This document shows, piece by piece, positions 20,273-30,760 of a stretch of 64,000 nt of DNA. The notes under the pieces are model-generated. The model searched no databases. It saw nothing but the letters and a program-made list of their open reading frames with translations, and was not told the DNA's origin. The stretch comes from an uncultured Streptomyces sp. (GTDB taxonomy: Bacteria; Actinomycetota; Actinomycetes; Streptomycetales; Streptomycetaceae): NCBI RefSeq assembly GCF_947488945.1, contig NZ_CANLBS010000003.1:124001-188000 (forward strand), given 5' to 3'. The translations under genes were made by a program, and so were the position numbers. Every line of letters starts with the position of its first letter. Positions within the stretch are counted from its first letter, which is position 1.

Positions 20273-20623
20273 TCAGACCGCCGCGAACTTGGGGTTCGGG
20301 CCGTACTCGTTGGCCTCGGGCTTGCCCTCGGAGGCGGTGAAGACGAGCAGGATGATCCCGCCCACGAGCGGGATGAACGAGATGAAGAACCACCAGCCCG
20401 AGCGGCCGGTGTCGTGCAGGCGGCGCACGGTGACCGCGAGCGAGGGGACCAGCACCGCGATCACGTAGATGAAATACGGAATCTGGCTGTCGATCAGCGA
20501 GCCGATGATCTGCAGCACAACCGCGATGATGAAGTTGAAGAGCACGAACATCCAGAACTCCTTGCGGCGCGCACGCCCGCTGAAGCCCGCGTAGTTCTTG
20601 AGCACGTCCAGGTACCAGTTCAC
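20273..20623 (-). CDS. DUF805 family inner membrane protein
   Basis: A small membrane protein of 116 residues with about four hydrophobic segments. The N-terminal NWYLDVLKNYAGFSGRARRK and the SLAVTVRRLHDTGRSGWW motif are diagnostic of DUF805. GTG 20623 follows GGGGAGGGATTCGCT. Function of the family is unknown. It is separated from its left neighbour by a strong bidirectional terminator. Confidence 0.92.
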   Translation of the reverse strand: MNWYLDVLKNYAGFSGRARRKEFWMFVLFNFIIAVVLQIIGSLIDSQIPYFIYVIAVLVPSLAVTVRRLHDTGRSGWWFFISFIPLVGGIILLVFTASEGKPEANEYGPNPKFAAV

Positions 20624-20879
20624 AGCGAATCCCTCCCCTTGCCCCCGTGCGGAGGCCCTTGCCTTTCGGCCGAGCAGGCCGAAAAGTAAGCGACACGTAA
20701 GGAACGGGTCAAGGGTGATCGGGCTCGCACGGAAAGATACACAGACCTGTCGCTCTACCGTGTCCTTATCGACGCCCAACTACGGTCGAAACGCGGGCAA
20801 ATGACATGGCAGTGGCCAGCGAGGAAGTCTTTGCGGCGCGCCTCGGAGCAGGACCGCGCGGCACTCTCCGCGCCCTCGC

Positions 20880-20913
20880 CCTCGGGCCCCGGGTATACCC
20901 CCGGGGCCCGAGG
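20880..20913 (-). terminator. Terminator of thiC
   Basis: Perfect 14-bp stem CCTCGGGCCCCGGG / CCCGGGGCCCGAGG with a 6-base loop, starting 16 bases beyond the thiC stop. It accounts for much of the 306-base spacer between thiC and the DUF805 gene. Confidence 0.85.
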
Positions 20914-20929
20914 TCACGCGTCCCGCCCG

Positions 20930-22860
<1,931 letters not shown>

Positions 22861-22941
22861 GTGTACAAAGGCGACTCCACGCTAGCGTCCGTTCTGGCGT
22901 GCTGGCCAGAGGGAGCCCCTCGTTCTTGCGATGATCGCGGG

Positions 22942-24264
22942 GTGACGTCCCCTCAGAGCGAACCAGATCCGCACTCCTCCGGCCACGGACACAGCCACGG
23001 CCCGGCCGCACCCGTGTCCACACACCTGCGCAAGGTCATCGCGGCCGTACTGATCCCGTTCGCCGCGGCCGTCGTCGTCGGACTCGCGGTGCTCTGGCCG
23101 GGCGGGGCGCCCGCGCACGAGCGCACGGGGGTGGGTTTCGACCGGCAGACCGAGAGCGGCAGAGTCGTCCGGGTCGAACAGGTCGACTGTGCGGACGTCA
23201 ACGCGGGCATGCCCGCCACCGGTGACACCTCGACCGCGTCGGGCGCCGAGGCGGTGCGGGAGGAGAAGGGCGTCTGCAAGAAGGCCACCGTCGAAGTGAC
23301 CAGCGGCGACGACTCCGGCCGCGAGTTCACCGAGATCGTGCAGCCCGACTCACCGCGCCAGTTGCGCGAGGGCCAGGGCGTGGTGGTGGCTTACGCGCCG
23401 GACGCACCGCACGACCTGCAGTACTCGGTCTCGGACATCGACCGGCAGGTCCCGATGGCCCTGCTGGCCGGGATCTTCGCGCTCGCCGTCGTCGTCGTGG
23501 GACGGATGCGCGGGGTGATGGCCCTGGTCGCGCTGGCGGTCTCCTTCGGCGTGCTGACCCTGTTCATCCTGCCGGCGATCCTGCAGGGGTCGAACCCGCT
23601 GGTCGTGGCGATCGTCGGGGCGAGCGCCATCATGCTGATCGCGCTCTACACCTGCCACGGACTCACGGCGCGTACCTCGGTCGCCGTCATCGGGACACTG
23701 ATCTCCCTGCTGCTGATCGGTCTCCTGGGTTCCCTGTTCATCGGCTGGGCCAGCCTGTCCGGCAACACCGACGACAACACCGGCCTCATCCACGGGCTGT
23801 ATCCGGACATCGACATGAGCGGCCTGCTGCTGGCGAGCGTCATCATCGGTTCGCTCGGCGTACTCGACGATGTGACGGTCACTCAGACGTCGGCCGTGTG
23901 GGAGCTGCACCAGGCGAACCCCACCATGGGTGCCCGGGGGCTGTACCGGGCCGGGATCCGGATCGGCCGTGACCACATCGCGTCGGTCGTCAACACCCTG
24001 GTCCTCGCCTACGCGGGTGCCGCGCTGCCACTGCTGCTGCTCTTCTCGATCGCCCAGAGCAGCGTGGGAACGGTGGCCAACAGCGAGCTGGTGGCGGCCG
24101 AGATCGTCCGGACGCTGGTCGGCTCGATCGGTCTGGTCGCCTCGGTGCCGGTGACCACGGCACTCGCCGCTCTGGTCGTTTCCTCGGACCGCACAGGGCT
24201 CGGCGCGGAAGCCGGAGCTCCTGCACCCGTACGGACCGGGAAGGGCCGCCGCCGCAAGGCGTGA
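22942..24264 (+). CDS. YibE/F family membrane protein
   Basis: A protein of 440 residues, divergent from thiC. A His/Ser-rich N-terminus (HSSGHGHSHGP) precedes a first membrane segment at about 32-52 (VIAAVLIPFAAAVVVGLAVL). An extracytoplasmic domain of about 120 residues follows, then seven or so membrane segments, with the YibE/F hallmark LYPDIDMSGLLLASVIIGS and DDVTVTQTSAVWEL. The family is uncharacterised. The histidines could bind metal, which is speculation. GTG 22942 follows GCGGG. It is convergent with ssgA, 15 bases apart. Confidence 0.88.
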   Translation: MTSPQSEPDPHSSGHGHSHGPAAPVSTHLRKVIAAVLIPFAAAVVVGLAVLWPGGAPAHERTGVGFDRQTESGRVVRVEQVDCADVNAGMPATGDTSTASGAEAVREEKGVCKKATVEVTSGDDSGREFTEIVQPDSPRQLREGQGVVVAYAPDAPHDLQYSVSDIDRQVPMALLAGIFALAVVVVGRMRGVMALVALAVSFGVLTLFILPAILQGSNPLVVAIVGASAIMLIALYTCHGLTARTSVAVIGTLISLLLIGLLGSLFIGWASLSGNTDDNTGLIHGLYPDIDMSGLLLASVIIGSLGVLDDVTVTQTSAVWELHQANPTMGARGLYRAGIRIGRDHIASVVNTLVLAYAGAALPLLLLFSIAQSSVGTVANSELVAAEIVRTLVGSIGLVASVPVTTALAALVVSSDRTGLGAEAGAPAPVRTGKGRRRKA

Positions 24265-24279
24265 GCAACCTGCCCGCGG

Positions 24280-24717
24280 TCAGCCCGCGTTCTGCTCCTC
24301 GGTGAGGATCCGCCCCAGCGCCTCCTCGAGGTTTCCGTCGAAGTCACCCTGCGTGTGCTCCTGCCCCAGGGGCACCAGCTTGTCCGTGCGGTCGAGGAAG
24401 GCCACGAGGGGTGCCGTACCCGCCCTGAACAGGGCGCGGTCCGCGCCGACCTGCAACCTGATGTGCACGTCGCCGAGCCCTTCGGCGTCCGTCGGGGCGA
24501 TGTGCACATCACCGTCCCCGCTGGGGCTGTTGAGGCCGTCGAGCAGGAGCTCACGGCCGAAGGCCCAGGTGACAGGCGCGTCTCCCGGCAGATGGAAGGT
24601 CATGCGGATCGCATACGGATCGCTCACCTCGTACCGGAGCTCCACCGGAATACGGAAGGAGAGCTCCTCGGAGACGAGGAAGCTCATCATGACCTCTGCT
24701 TGAACCGACTCGCGCAT
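24280..24717 (-). CDS. ssgA: Sporulation and cell division protein SsgA
   Basis: An SsgA-like protein of 145 residues found only in morphologically complex actinomycetes. The N-terminus MRESVQAEVMMSFLVSEEL and the core YAIRMTFHLPGDAPVTWAFG are close to S. coelicolor SsgA as I recall it. SsgA promotes septation and sporulation-specific cell division by directing the FtsZ-recruiting protein SsgB. The neighbouring IclR-type gene is the cognate activator ssgR. ATG 24717 starts directly at MRESV; frames further upstream lack support. Confidence 0.95.
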   Translation of the reverse strand: MRESVQAEVMMSFLVSEELSFRIPVELRYEVSDPYAIRMTFHLPGDAPVTWAFGRELLLDGLNSPSGDGDVHIAPTDAEGLGDVHIRLQVGADRALFRAGTAPLVAFLDRTDKLVPLGQEHTQGDFDGNLEEALGRILTEEQNAG

Positions 24718-24818
24718 CGTCCAACCCCGCAGTAGATGAATCTGGCCAGGAATGATCCCCCATGGCCCTATTGACGCCATCGTGGTGCACGCGATAGCAG
24801 ATCACAAGGAGTGATTTT

Positions 24819-25589
24819 TCAGATACTGATAGAGAACATGAACGAACGCAAGAGGCTCGACACTTCACGCTGTAGCTGTTCGACTGCACAGTGCAACTGA
24901 TCTTGTTGGTCCAGGGGGAGAGAAATGGCCATCGCCGCTACGGCGGCCCCGGCGGAGACGGGAATGGCGGCGCAGACGGTCCCCTGGGCGTACTCCTGTC
25001 GTTCGATGACAGGTTTCATCTGTTCCATCGAACGCAAGCGAGCAAGAAATGCCTGACGATCTCGCACGGAGTAGCGGGTGAGGGGCCGAACGGGGTGGCG
25101 GTCGAGGTGATCGGCCCGCGCCCGCTCGTCCAGCTGGCCCAGCAGACACTGCCCGAGGGCGTGCGCGTGCCCGGTTTCCGGGAACGGCGCCCACTCGTCC
25201 ACGGCGGGAGCCTCGGGGGTGTCGGCGACGGCGACCAGCTCGATCTCGCCCTCGCGGTAGACGGCGCAGTACACGGGAGCGCCGATGACGTCGCACCACC
25301 GCGTCAACGCGTCGTTGAGACGGCTGCGGCGGCTCTCCTCCACCGCACGCCCCGACATCCGCTCCGCCGCGGCGCCGAAGAGGAAGACGCCGTTCTCCCG
25401 GCGGAGGTATCCCTCGTGGGTGAGGGTACGCAACAGGTGGTAGGCGGTCGGAAGGGGGAGCCCCGCCTCCCTCGCCAGTTGCTTGGCCGGCGCACCGTCC
25501 CGATGGGTGCCCACAGCCTCCAGCAGTCTCAAGGCCCGCTGAACCGAACCGATCAACGTCGGTGCAGCGGTGGTCGATGCCGTGGTCAC
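24819..25589 (-). CDS. ssgR: IclR-family activator of ssgA
   Basis: A protein of 256 residues. The winged HTH is at about 12-75 (AKQLAREAGLPLPTAYHLLR), and the IclR effector domain follows, with AVDEWAPFPETGHAHALGQ and the conserved GTVCAAIPV. It lies immediately upstream of ssgA on the same strand with a 101-base gap. In S. coelicolor and S. griseus SsgR activates ssgA (established knowledge). GTG 25589 is preceded by GGGGGTGACCT. Confidence 0.94.
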   Translation of the reverse strand: MTTASTTAAPTLIGSVQRALRLLEAVGTHRDGAPAKQLAREAGLPLPTAYHLLRTLTHEGYLRRENGVFLFGAAAERMSGRAVEESRRSRLNDALTRWCDVIGAPVYCAVYREGEIELVAVADTPEAPAVDEWAPFPETGHAHALGQCLLGQLDERARADHLDRHPVRPLTRYSVRDRQAFLARLRSMEQMKPVIERQEYAQGTVCAAIPVSAGAAVAAMAISLPLDQQDQLHCAVEQLQREVSSLLRSFMFSISI

Positions 25590-25626
25590 AGGTCACCCCC
25601 AGGCATGGTGACGGGCGGTCAGCCCT

Positions 25627-25649
25627 CCCGTGGGGGCCGCCCCCACGGG
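25627..25649. repeat. Hairpin in the ssgR leader
   Basis: Perfect 10-bp stem CCCGTGGGGG / CCCCCACGGG with loop CCG, about 40 bases upstream of the ssgR start codon. It could act as an attenuator or as a second terminator protecting ssgR from read-through. Confidence 0.5.
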
Positions 25650-25890
25650 CGTGCCGCAGACCTGAGTGCGGAGACGAACCGTCGCGTCGAAACCATTGGT
25701 CAGGATGGTGACGGACAGTTACTTCTCAGGCGGCGGCAGCGGTGTGCCACTCTAGCCTCAGCGTTCATTCGGGGCTTGGTTTCTTGAGGGACTTAGCTCT
25801 GGTGGGCTAACCGCCGTATCTCTCCGTAATCACCAGCACCCTGCGGATCCCGGGGCCCGCGTCCTCGACCGGCCTGATCCGGCCACCTTG

Positions 25891-25914
25891 GGTGGCCGGA
25901 GGATTCCGGCCACC
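25891..25914 (-). terminator. Terminator of the DUF5326 gene
   Basis: Perfect 10-bp stem GGTGGCCGGA / TCCGGCCACC with tetraloop GGAT, 6 bases after the stop codon of the DUF5326 gene on the minus strand. Confidence 0.8.
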
Positions 25915-25919
25915 GCCGG

Positions 25920-26135
25920 CTACCGGTCGTGTCCGGACGAGGACGACAGGAAGGTGCGGACGACGAAGATCAGGCCGCCGACGAGTAGAACGAACAGCAG
26001 CACCTTGAAGAGCAGACCGATCACGAAGCCCACCACGCTGGCGATCAGCCCGCCGAACACGACGAGCGCGATGACCGGCACCGCGATCCACTTCACCCAC
26101 CAGGGCATTCCCGCGAATATCTCCCGGACCGCCAT
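25920..26135 (-). CDS. DUF5326 family small membrane protein
   Basis: A protein of 71 residues starting MAVREIFAGMPWWVKWIAVP. Two hydrophobic segments at about 17-38 and 40-62 look membrane-spanning, and a short Ser-rich tail ends in GHDR. This matches the small actinobacterial DUF5326 family of unknown function. The ATG at 26135 has GAGGTAGAGAC upstream. It is a single-gene unit with its own terminator. Confidence 0.85.
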   Translation of the reverse strand: MAVREIFAGMPWWVKWIAVPVIALVVFGGLIASVVGFVIGLLFKVLLFVLLVGGLIFVVRTFLSSSSGHDR

Positions 26136-26453
26136 CGTCTCTACCTCGTCTCTCCGAAGATCTCTGTCCTCTCCGATGCTAGAGGTGCGAGCACGCCGTC
26201 AGGGGCCTGCGGACCCCCGGACTCCCCTGAACTCCCGGCGCGCGAACCCCTAAGGGTGCCGGCCTTCGTTCCGGGTCCGGGTCCACGGCGCGGGACGCCC
26301 CGGAGGGCGGGCCCGTCGGGCGCGGGAAGGCAGGCCGGTCACAGGTCCGCCGGACACGGGCAGGCCGGGCACGGGCGGGCCCGTCGGGCGCGGCGAGCCC
26401 GCTGCGGGCCCGTCGGGCGCGGGGTCGACAGCGGGAGGCGCCCCCGCCGGGTC
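26136..26453. other. Intergenic region with a GC-rich repeat
   Basis: A 318-base spacer between the DUF5326 promoter and the 3' end of the cupin gene. The right half is nearly pure G/C and contains three copies of a 17-base repeat (annotated). No gene is supported. Confidence 0.6.
26309..26422. repeat. Three direct copies of a 17-bp GC repeat
   Basis: GGGCCCGTCGGGCGCGG occurs exactly at 26309-26325, 26377-26393 and 26406-26422. Spacing is irregular, and the intervening sequence also has partial copies (for example GGCAGGCCGGGCACGGGC). The arrangement does not fit a CRISPR array. Confidence 0.85.
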
Positions 26454-26771
26454 TCAGCCCTCCGGCGGCGAGAAGACCACCATCACCCGCAGGTCCTCGG
26501 TGATGTGGTGGAACTTGTGCGGGACGCCCGCCGGCACGTAGACGACACTTCCCCGGCCCACCTGGGTCGTCTCCGCGCCCACCGTGATCGACGCCCGGCC
26601 GCTCACCACCAGGTAGACCTCGTCCTGCCCGTGCGGCTGCTGCGGATCCAGCTCCCCCGCGTTCAGCGCGTAGAGCCCGACGGACATGTTCCGTTCCCGG
26701 ACGAACTGGAGGTAGGCGCCCTGGTTCGCCGCCCGCTCCGCTTCCAGCTCGTCCAGTCTGAATGCCTTCAT
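26454..26771 (-). CDS. Cupin domain protein
   Basis: A single-domain cupin of 105 residues. The first cupin motif reads PHGQDEVYLVVSGRASITVG and the second GSVVYVPAGVPHKFH, supplying the usual His/Glu metal ligands. Such small cupins bind a divalent metal and can be sugar isomerases, dioxygenases or sensors; none can be chosen here. ATG 26771 gives the family start MKAFRLDELE. The frame continues upstream as a shadow only. Confidence 0.88.
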   Translation of the reverse strand: MKAFRLDELEAERAANQGAYLQFVRERNMSVGLYALNAGELDPQQPHGQDEVYLVVSGRASITVGAETTQVGRGSVVYVPAGVPHKFHHITEDLRVMVVFSPPEG

Positions 26772-26838
26772 CAGCCGCGCGCCCCTCGTGCTCCGCTGCC
26801 GGTGTCCACCACCGATCCTGTCTGCCACGATCAGACAC

Positions 26839-27216
26839 ATGAAGAATTTCGTAGTCAAGACGATCGCCAACGCGGGCGCTCTGGCCGTCGCCGTCTGGCT
26901 GATCCAGGACATCACGCTGGAAGGGGGCAGCACCGGCCGCAAGGCGCTCACCCTGATCGTGGTGGCCCTGCTCTTCGGCCTGGTGAACCTGGTGGTCAAG
27001 CCGGTCGTCCAGCTGCTGACCCTGCCGCTCTTCATCCTCACGCTGGGGCTGATCACCCTGGTCGTCAACGCCCTGATGCTGCTGCTGACCTCGTGGCTCG
27101 CGGGACTCCTCGACCTCAGTTTCCACGTCGAGGGATTCTGGACCGCGGTGCTCGGCGGCCTGATCATCGCCGTCGTCTCCTGGGCGCTGAACGTCATCCT
27201 CCCCGACGAGGACTGA
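26839..27216 (+). CDS. Phage holin family protein (four-helix membrane protein)
   Basis: A protein of 125 residues starting MKNFVVKTIANAGALAVAVW, with four hydrophobic segments and the motif VVALLFGLVNLVVKPVVQLL typical of the PhageHol_4_2/YvlD-like family. Despite the family name, this is a chromosomal housekeeping-type protein and nothing nearby is phage-like. It is divergent from the cupin gene and 70 bases ahead of the cystathionine lyase-like gene. Confidence 0.88.
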   Translation: MKNFVVKTIANAGALAVAVWLIQDITLEGGSTGRKALTLIVVALLFGLVNLVVKPVVQLLTLPLFILTLGLITLVVNALMLLLTSWLAGLLDLSFHVEGFWTAVLGGLIIAVVSWALNVILPDED

Positions 27217-27286
27217 CCCGGCGGCGCCTGAGAAGGTGCACGCAGGACACCGGCGCACGGCCCGGGAGACGAGCGAGGAGCACGAC

Positions 27287-28414
27287 ATGAGCAGCATCGG
27301 CGACGGAACGCGGGCGGTACGTGCCGGTCTTCCTGCCCCCGAGCAGTACGAACCCACCCTCCCCGGGCCCGTGTTCGCCGCACACTTCCACCTGTCCGGC
27401 GAGCCCGTCGGCCCGTACACCTACGGCCGCGAGACCAACCCCACCTGGACCCACCTGGAACGGGCCATCGGCGAGCTGGAAGCACCGGGGGAGGACGTGG
27501 TCACCACGGTCTTCGCGTCCGGAATGGCGGCGATCTCCGCGGTGCTGCTCTCCCAGGCGCGCGCGGGCGACACCGTGGTCCTGCCGGACGACGGCTACCA
27601 GGCGCTGCCCCTGGTGCGCGAGCAGTTGGAGGCGTACGGCGTCGAGGTCCGGACGGCACCCACCGGTGGCGACGCGCAACTGGCTGCCCTGGAGGGGGCC
27701 AAGCTGCTGTGGATCGAGACCCCGTCCAACCCTGGCCTGGACGTCTGCGACGTACGACGGCTGGTCGAGGCGGCACACGCCGCCGGCACTCTGGTCGCCG
27801 TCGACAACACGCTGGCCACGCCCATCGGACAGCGCCCGCTGGAGCTGGGAGCGGACTTCTCGGTGGCCAGCGACACCAAGGGCATGACCGGCCACGGCGA
27901 CATCCTGCTCGGTCACGTGACCTGCCGGGACCCGCGACTGGCCGAGGGCGTCCGGCGCTGGCGGAAGGTCGTCGGCGCGATCCCCGGCCCGATGGAGGCC
28001 TGGCTCGCCCACCGCTCGCTCGCCACCCTGCAACTGCGGATCGACCGGCAGTGTGCCAACGCGCTGGTCCTCGCCGAGGCGCTGGCCGGGCGCCCCGAGG
28101 TCACCGGCCTGCGCTACCCGGGACTCGCCACTGATCCGTCCCACGCCCTGGCCCGGCAGCAGATGCGCCGGTTCGGCCAGGTGGTGTCCTTCGTGCTGCC
28201 GGACAAGGACACTGCCGAGCGCTTCCTCGGTGAACTGCGGCTGGTCGACGACGCCACCAGTTTCGGCGGGGTGCGGTCGACCGCCGAGCGGCGTGGCCGG
28301 TGGGGCGGCGACGCCGTGCCGGAGGGCTTCGTCCGTTTCTCGGTCGGAGCGGAGGACCCCGAGGACCTGCTGGCCGACGTGACCCGTGCCCTGGACGCGG
28401 CGACGCGCCCGTAG
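27287..28414 (+). CDS. Cystathionine gamma-lyase-like PLP enzyme
   Basis: A Cys/Met-metabolism PLP enzyme of 375 residues. The PLP lysine is in SVASDTKGMTGHGDILLGH, the substrate/PLP loop in YGRETNPTWTHLERAIGELE, and WIETPSNPGLDVCDV precedes the strand carrying the cofactor Asp. The family cleaves or forms thioether bonds (cystathionine, homocysteine, O-acetylhomoserine); the gamma-lyase assignment is by overall resemblance. ATG 27287 follows GAGGAG with about 7 bases spacing. Confidence 0.88.
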   Translation: MSSIGDGTRAVRAGLPAPEQYEPTLPGPVFAAHFHLSGEPVGPYTYGRETNPTWTHLERAIGELEAPGEDVVTTVFASGMAAISAVLLSQARAGDTVVLPDDGYQALPLVREQLEAYGVEVRTAPTGGDAQLAALEGAKLLWIETPSNPGLDVCDVRRLVEAAHAAGTLVAVDNTLATPIGQRPLELGADFSVASDTKGMTGHGDILLGHVTCRDPRLAEGVRRWRKVVGAIPGPMEAWLAHRSLATLQLRIDRQCANALVLAEALAGRPEVTGLRYPGLATDPSHALARQQMRRFGQVVSFVLPDKDTAERFLGELRLVDDATSFGGVRSTAERRGRWGGDAVPEGFVRFSVGAEDPEDLLADVTRALDAATRP

Positions 28415-28534
28415 GGATTCGGCCCCCGCGCGGTGAACGTCAAAGCGGCTGCGGGACCGGTGCGCGCCCACCGGTCCCGTGGCCGACGGCCGGGCAGGAG
28501 TTTCGGAAGCCTCCCCGCGGGCCACTCTCTAGCC

Positions 28535-29014
28535 ATGACCGAACGTCCTGTGGTCAAGCGCACCGCACGCGCCGTCCTGCTCGACGGCGACGACCTGATC
28601 CTGATCAAGCGGACGAAGCCCGGCGTCGATCCGTACTGGGTGACCCCCGGTGGCGGAGTCGAGCCGGAGGACGCCACCGTCATCGAGGCGCTGCACCGCG
28701 AGGTCGACGAGGAGCTCGGAGCCAAGATCATCGACGTGGTGCCGTGCTTCGTCGACACCGTCGAACACATCGCGGACGGTGGCGTGACGGGCGTCAAGGT
28801 CCAGCACTTCTTCGTCTGCCGACTGGCCTCTATGGACCCCGGCCGGCGTCACGGCCCCGAAGTCGACGCCCCGTGCGGGGAGTACGAGATCGTCCGGGTG
28901 CCCTTCAGCCGGGTGGGGATCGCCGCGGTCCACCTGGTCCCGCTGTCGCTGCGCCACTACCTCGACGGCAACATCGAGGGTGTACGGGCGATGCACGCGC
29001 CCGATCTCGGCTGA
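28535..29014 (+). CDS. Nudix hydrolase
   Basis: A protein of 159 residues. The Nudix box is intact: GGGVEPEDATVIEALHREVD followed by EELG, fitting GX5EX7REUXEEXGU. It follows VKRTARAVLLDGDDLILIKR and the substrate could be any nucleoside diphosphate derivative. ATG 28535 lies about 120 bases after the preceding gene. No ribosome-binding site stands out. Confidence 0.9.
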   Translation: MTERPVVKRTARAVLLDGDDLILIKRTKPGVDPYWVTPGGGVEPEDATVIEALHREVDEELGAKIIDVVPCFVDTVEHIADGGVTGVKVQHFFVCRLASMDPGRRHGPEVDAPCGEYEIVRVPFSRVGIAAVHLVPLSLRHYLDGNIEGVRAMHAPDLG

Positions 29015-29136
29015 GGTCCACCGGCCCCCGGGCGCGGGTGCCGGCTGCCCGGCGCGTTCCATGTGCCCTCTCGCTCCACCGTCGAGGGCGCATGGAGAGG
29101 GTGCCGGTGGGTGCTGCGTGCCGGTCCCCCGGCGGT

Positions 29137-29566
29137 TCACACCGGTGCGGGGCCGACCAGTTCCTCCCCGGCGTCGCGCCGGATGCGCTCGGGCTGGATT
29201 CCTGCGTTCCGCCCCACCCGGACCCCGGTGCGGACCATGCCGGGCGGCCCCGCGAGACAGGCCTCGATCTCCGCCCACGGCCCACGCGCGGTCACGGCGC
29301 CCGCCCACCGCGCCAGCCGCGCTGGCCGCTTCCGTCCGCCGCGCGACCGGGCCACCGGGGCCGGTAGTGGCGGCCTGTGCGGGCCGGCAGCACCGGATGG
29401 ACGGTACAAGCCGGTCGTAGATCTGCCGGAGCCGCAGCAGGGTGCTCAGCTCGTACAGGTCGTCCCGGTCCCGCGCTCCGTAGAACACCTCGACCCGGCG
29501 ACGGTCGCCGTGCTCGGCGATGTCCTTGACGAACCGGGACTCGGCGTCCGCCCGAACGGGACGACG
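29137..29566 (-). pseudogene. Remnant of a flavohaemoprotein-type FAD/NAD(P) reductase domain
   Basis: Two frames on the minus strand together read like the C-terminal NAD-binding domain of a globin- or ferredoxin-reductase-type oxidoreductase. The 5' part is FVKDIAEHGDRRRVEVFYGA followed by RDRDDLYEL (about 29440-29566). The 3' part, in another frame, is GPWAEIEACLAGPPGMVRTG and NAGIQPERIRRDAGEELV, ending at TGA 29137-29139. The frame change falls at about 29350-29430, and no N-terminal globin or FAD domain or start codon is found. It therefore looks like a decayed, truncated gene. Confidence 0.62.
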
Positions 29567-29608
29567 TCAGCGCGGAGGCCGGACGCTCCGGAGGAGCGCG
29601 TACCGGGT

Positions 29609-29622
29609 GTTTCACGTGAAAC
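29609..29622. other. parS site
   Basis: Perfect GTTTCACGTGAAAC, upstream of the flavohaemoprotein remnant and 116 bases before the start of the following GNAT gene. Confidence 0.93.
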
Positions 29623-29738
29623 AGACCGCCGGCGGAGAAGACGTTCCGTCGCGTGATCCCCGCCCCGTGTGCCGACCATTCCTCCGGACCGGGTGAATGG
29701 GGTGGACGTGCCGTCATCGACTCGGCGAACATGGATCG

Positions 29739-30629
29739 ATGCCACCTCCCTCGCCGCGATCGCTGCCTGAATCACCCATCCGGCTGCTGTCCCGGAGCGA
29801 CCTGCGGGCGTGCGCGGATCTCTCCGAAGACCGCGGATGGCCGCGCGACGAACACCGCTGGGGTCTCCTGCTCAGCGCAGGCACGGCTTACGGCATCGAG
29901 TCCCCCGAGGATGAGGGCATTCTCGCGGCGTGCGTGGTGACTTCCTACGGGCTCGACCTGGCAGCGATCGGCATGATGCTCGTCGCCGCCCGTCACGCCC
30001 GGCAGGGACTGGGCATGCGGCTGATGCGCCATGTCATCGAGAGCCACGGGTCCTCACCGCTCTCCCTGTACGCGACCGCCGAAGGCCGCCCGCTGTACGG
30101 CACTCTCGGATTCCGGCCCGTGGGGACGGTCGAGAGGCTGGTGGGTCACCTTCGGCCCGGCCATGTACCGGATGGCCGCCGGGAGCCGGCGCCTTCCGGC
30201 GTCCTCACCCGGCCGGCCCGCGCTGCGGACCTGCGCGCGATCGTCGACCTGGACAGGAAGGCATTCGGCGCGGACCGCGACCACGTCCTTGCCCGGCTAC
30301 CGGCCTTCTCGGACCGCTTCGTGGTCGCCGAGGCGATGGGGGAGCTGGTCGGATACGCGGCGCTCTGGCCGAGCGAGGAGACACATGTACTGGGCCCTCT
30401 GATCGCGCAGCAGACCTCGATCGCGCAACTGCTGGTCACCTCTCTCGCCGCGGCGACCGACCGGCCCTTGCGGGTGGAGATCGACGATCACCACCAAGAG
30501 CTCCTCGGTTGGCTCCGGGAGAACGGCCTGCAAGCGGCCTCCACCACCACGCTGATGGTGCGAGGCTGCGCCGAGCTTCCCGGCGACCGAGCGATCCGGT
30601 TCGCGCCGCTCACCGTCGCCACCGGCTAG
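29739..30629 (+). CDS. Tandem GNAT-domain N-acetyltransferase
   Basis: A protein of 296 residues with two GNAT halves. The first contains GMMLVAARHARQGLGMRLM, with the acetyl-CoA-binding RxxGxG/A motif (RQGLGM). The second, from about 152 (LTRPARAADLRAIVDLDRK), is more divergent and ends with LGWLRENGLQAASTTTLMV. Such tandem proteins often acetylate small molecules, but the substrate is unknown. ATG 29739 is chosen; the frame is open further upstream without a better start. Confidence 0.82.
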   Translation: MPPPSPRSLPESPIRLLSRSDLRACADLSEDRGWPRDEHRWGLLLSAGTAYGIESPEDEGILAACVVTSYGLDLAAIGMMLVAARHARQGLGMRLMRHVIESHGSSPLSLYATAEGRPLYGTLGFRPVGTVERLVGHLRPGHVPDGRREPAPSGVLTRPARAADLRAIVDLDRKAFGADRDHVLARLPAFSDRFVVAEAMGELVGYAALWPSEETHVLGPLIAQQTSIAQLLVTSLAAATDRPLRVEIDDHHQELLGWLRENGLQAASTTTLMVRGCAELPGDRAIRFAPLTVATG

Positions 30630-30672
30630 ACGCCGCGTGGTCGCCGGGCGATCCATGAGCCCACGACCGGAC

Positions 30673-30713
30673 GATTGCACGCAGAGATAGATTGCACACG
30701 CCGACTATTGCGT
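30673..30713. repeat. Direct repeats upstream of the MarR gene
   Basis: GATTGCACGC at 30673-30682 and GATTGCACAC at 30690-30699 are near-identical and 17 bases apart, followed by ATTGCGT at 30707-30713. They lie 50-90 bases before the marR-type start, in the expected promoter region, and could be regulator binding sites. Confidence 0.45.
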
Positions 30714-30760
30714 TTGTCCTCTACCCTGAAGAGCAAGACGCTCCCGACGGAGGAGAGACC

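Larger units (their letters stand above)
25590..25919. other. ssgR upstream region
   Basis: A 330-base spacer before ssgR. The part nearest ssgR holds a GC-rich hairpin (25627-25649). An AT-richer stretch at about 25740-25830 probably carries the ssgR promoter. The far end holds the terminator of the DUF5326 gene (25891-25914). No small gene is supported. Confidence 0.6.

Noticed and set aside
26309-26422. CRISPR array
   Set aside because: Only three short GC repeats with unequal spacers and no cas genes.
26839-27216. Prophage remnant suggested by the phage holin family protein
   Set aside because: The family name is historical; no integrase, structural or lysis genes are nearby.
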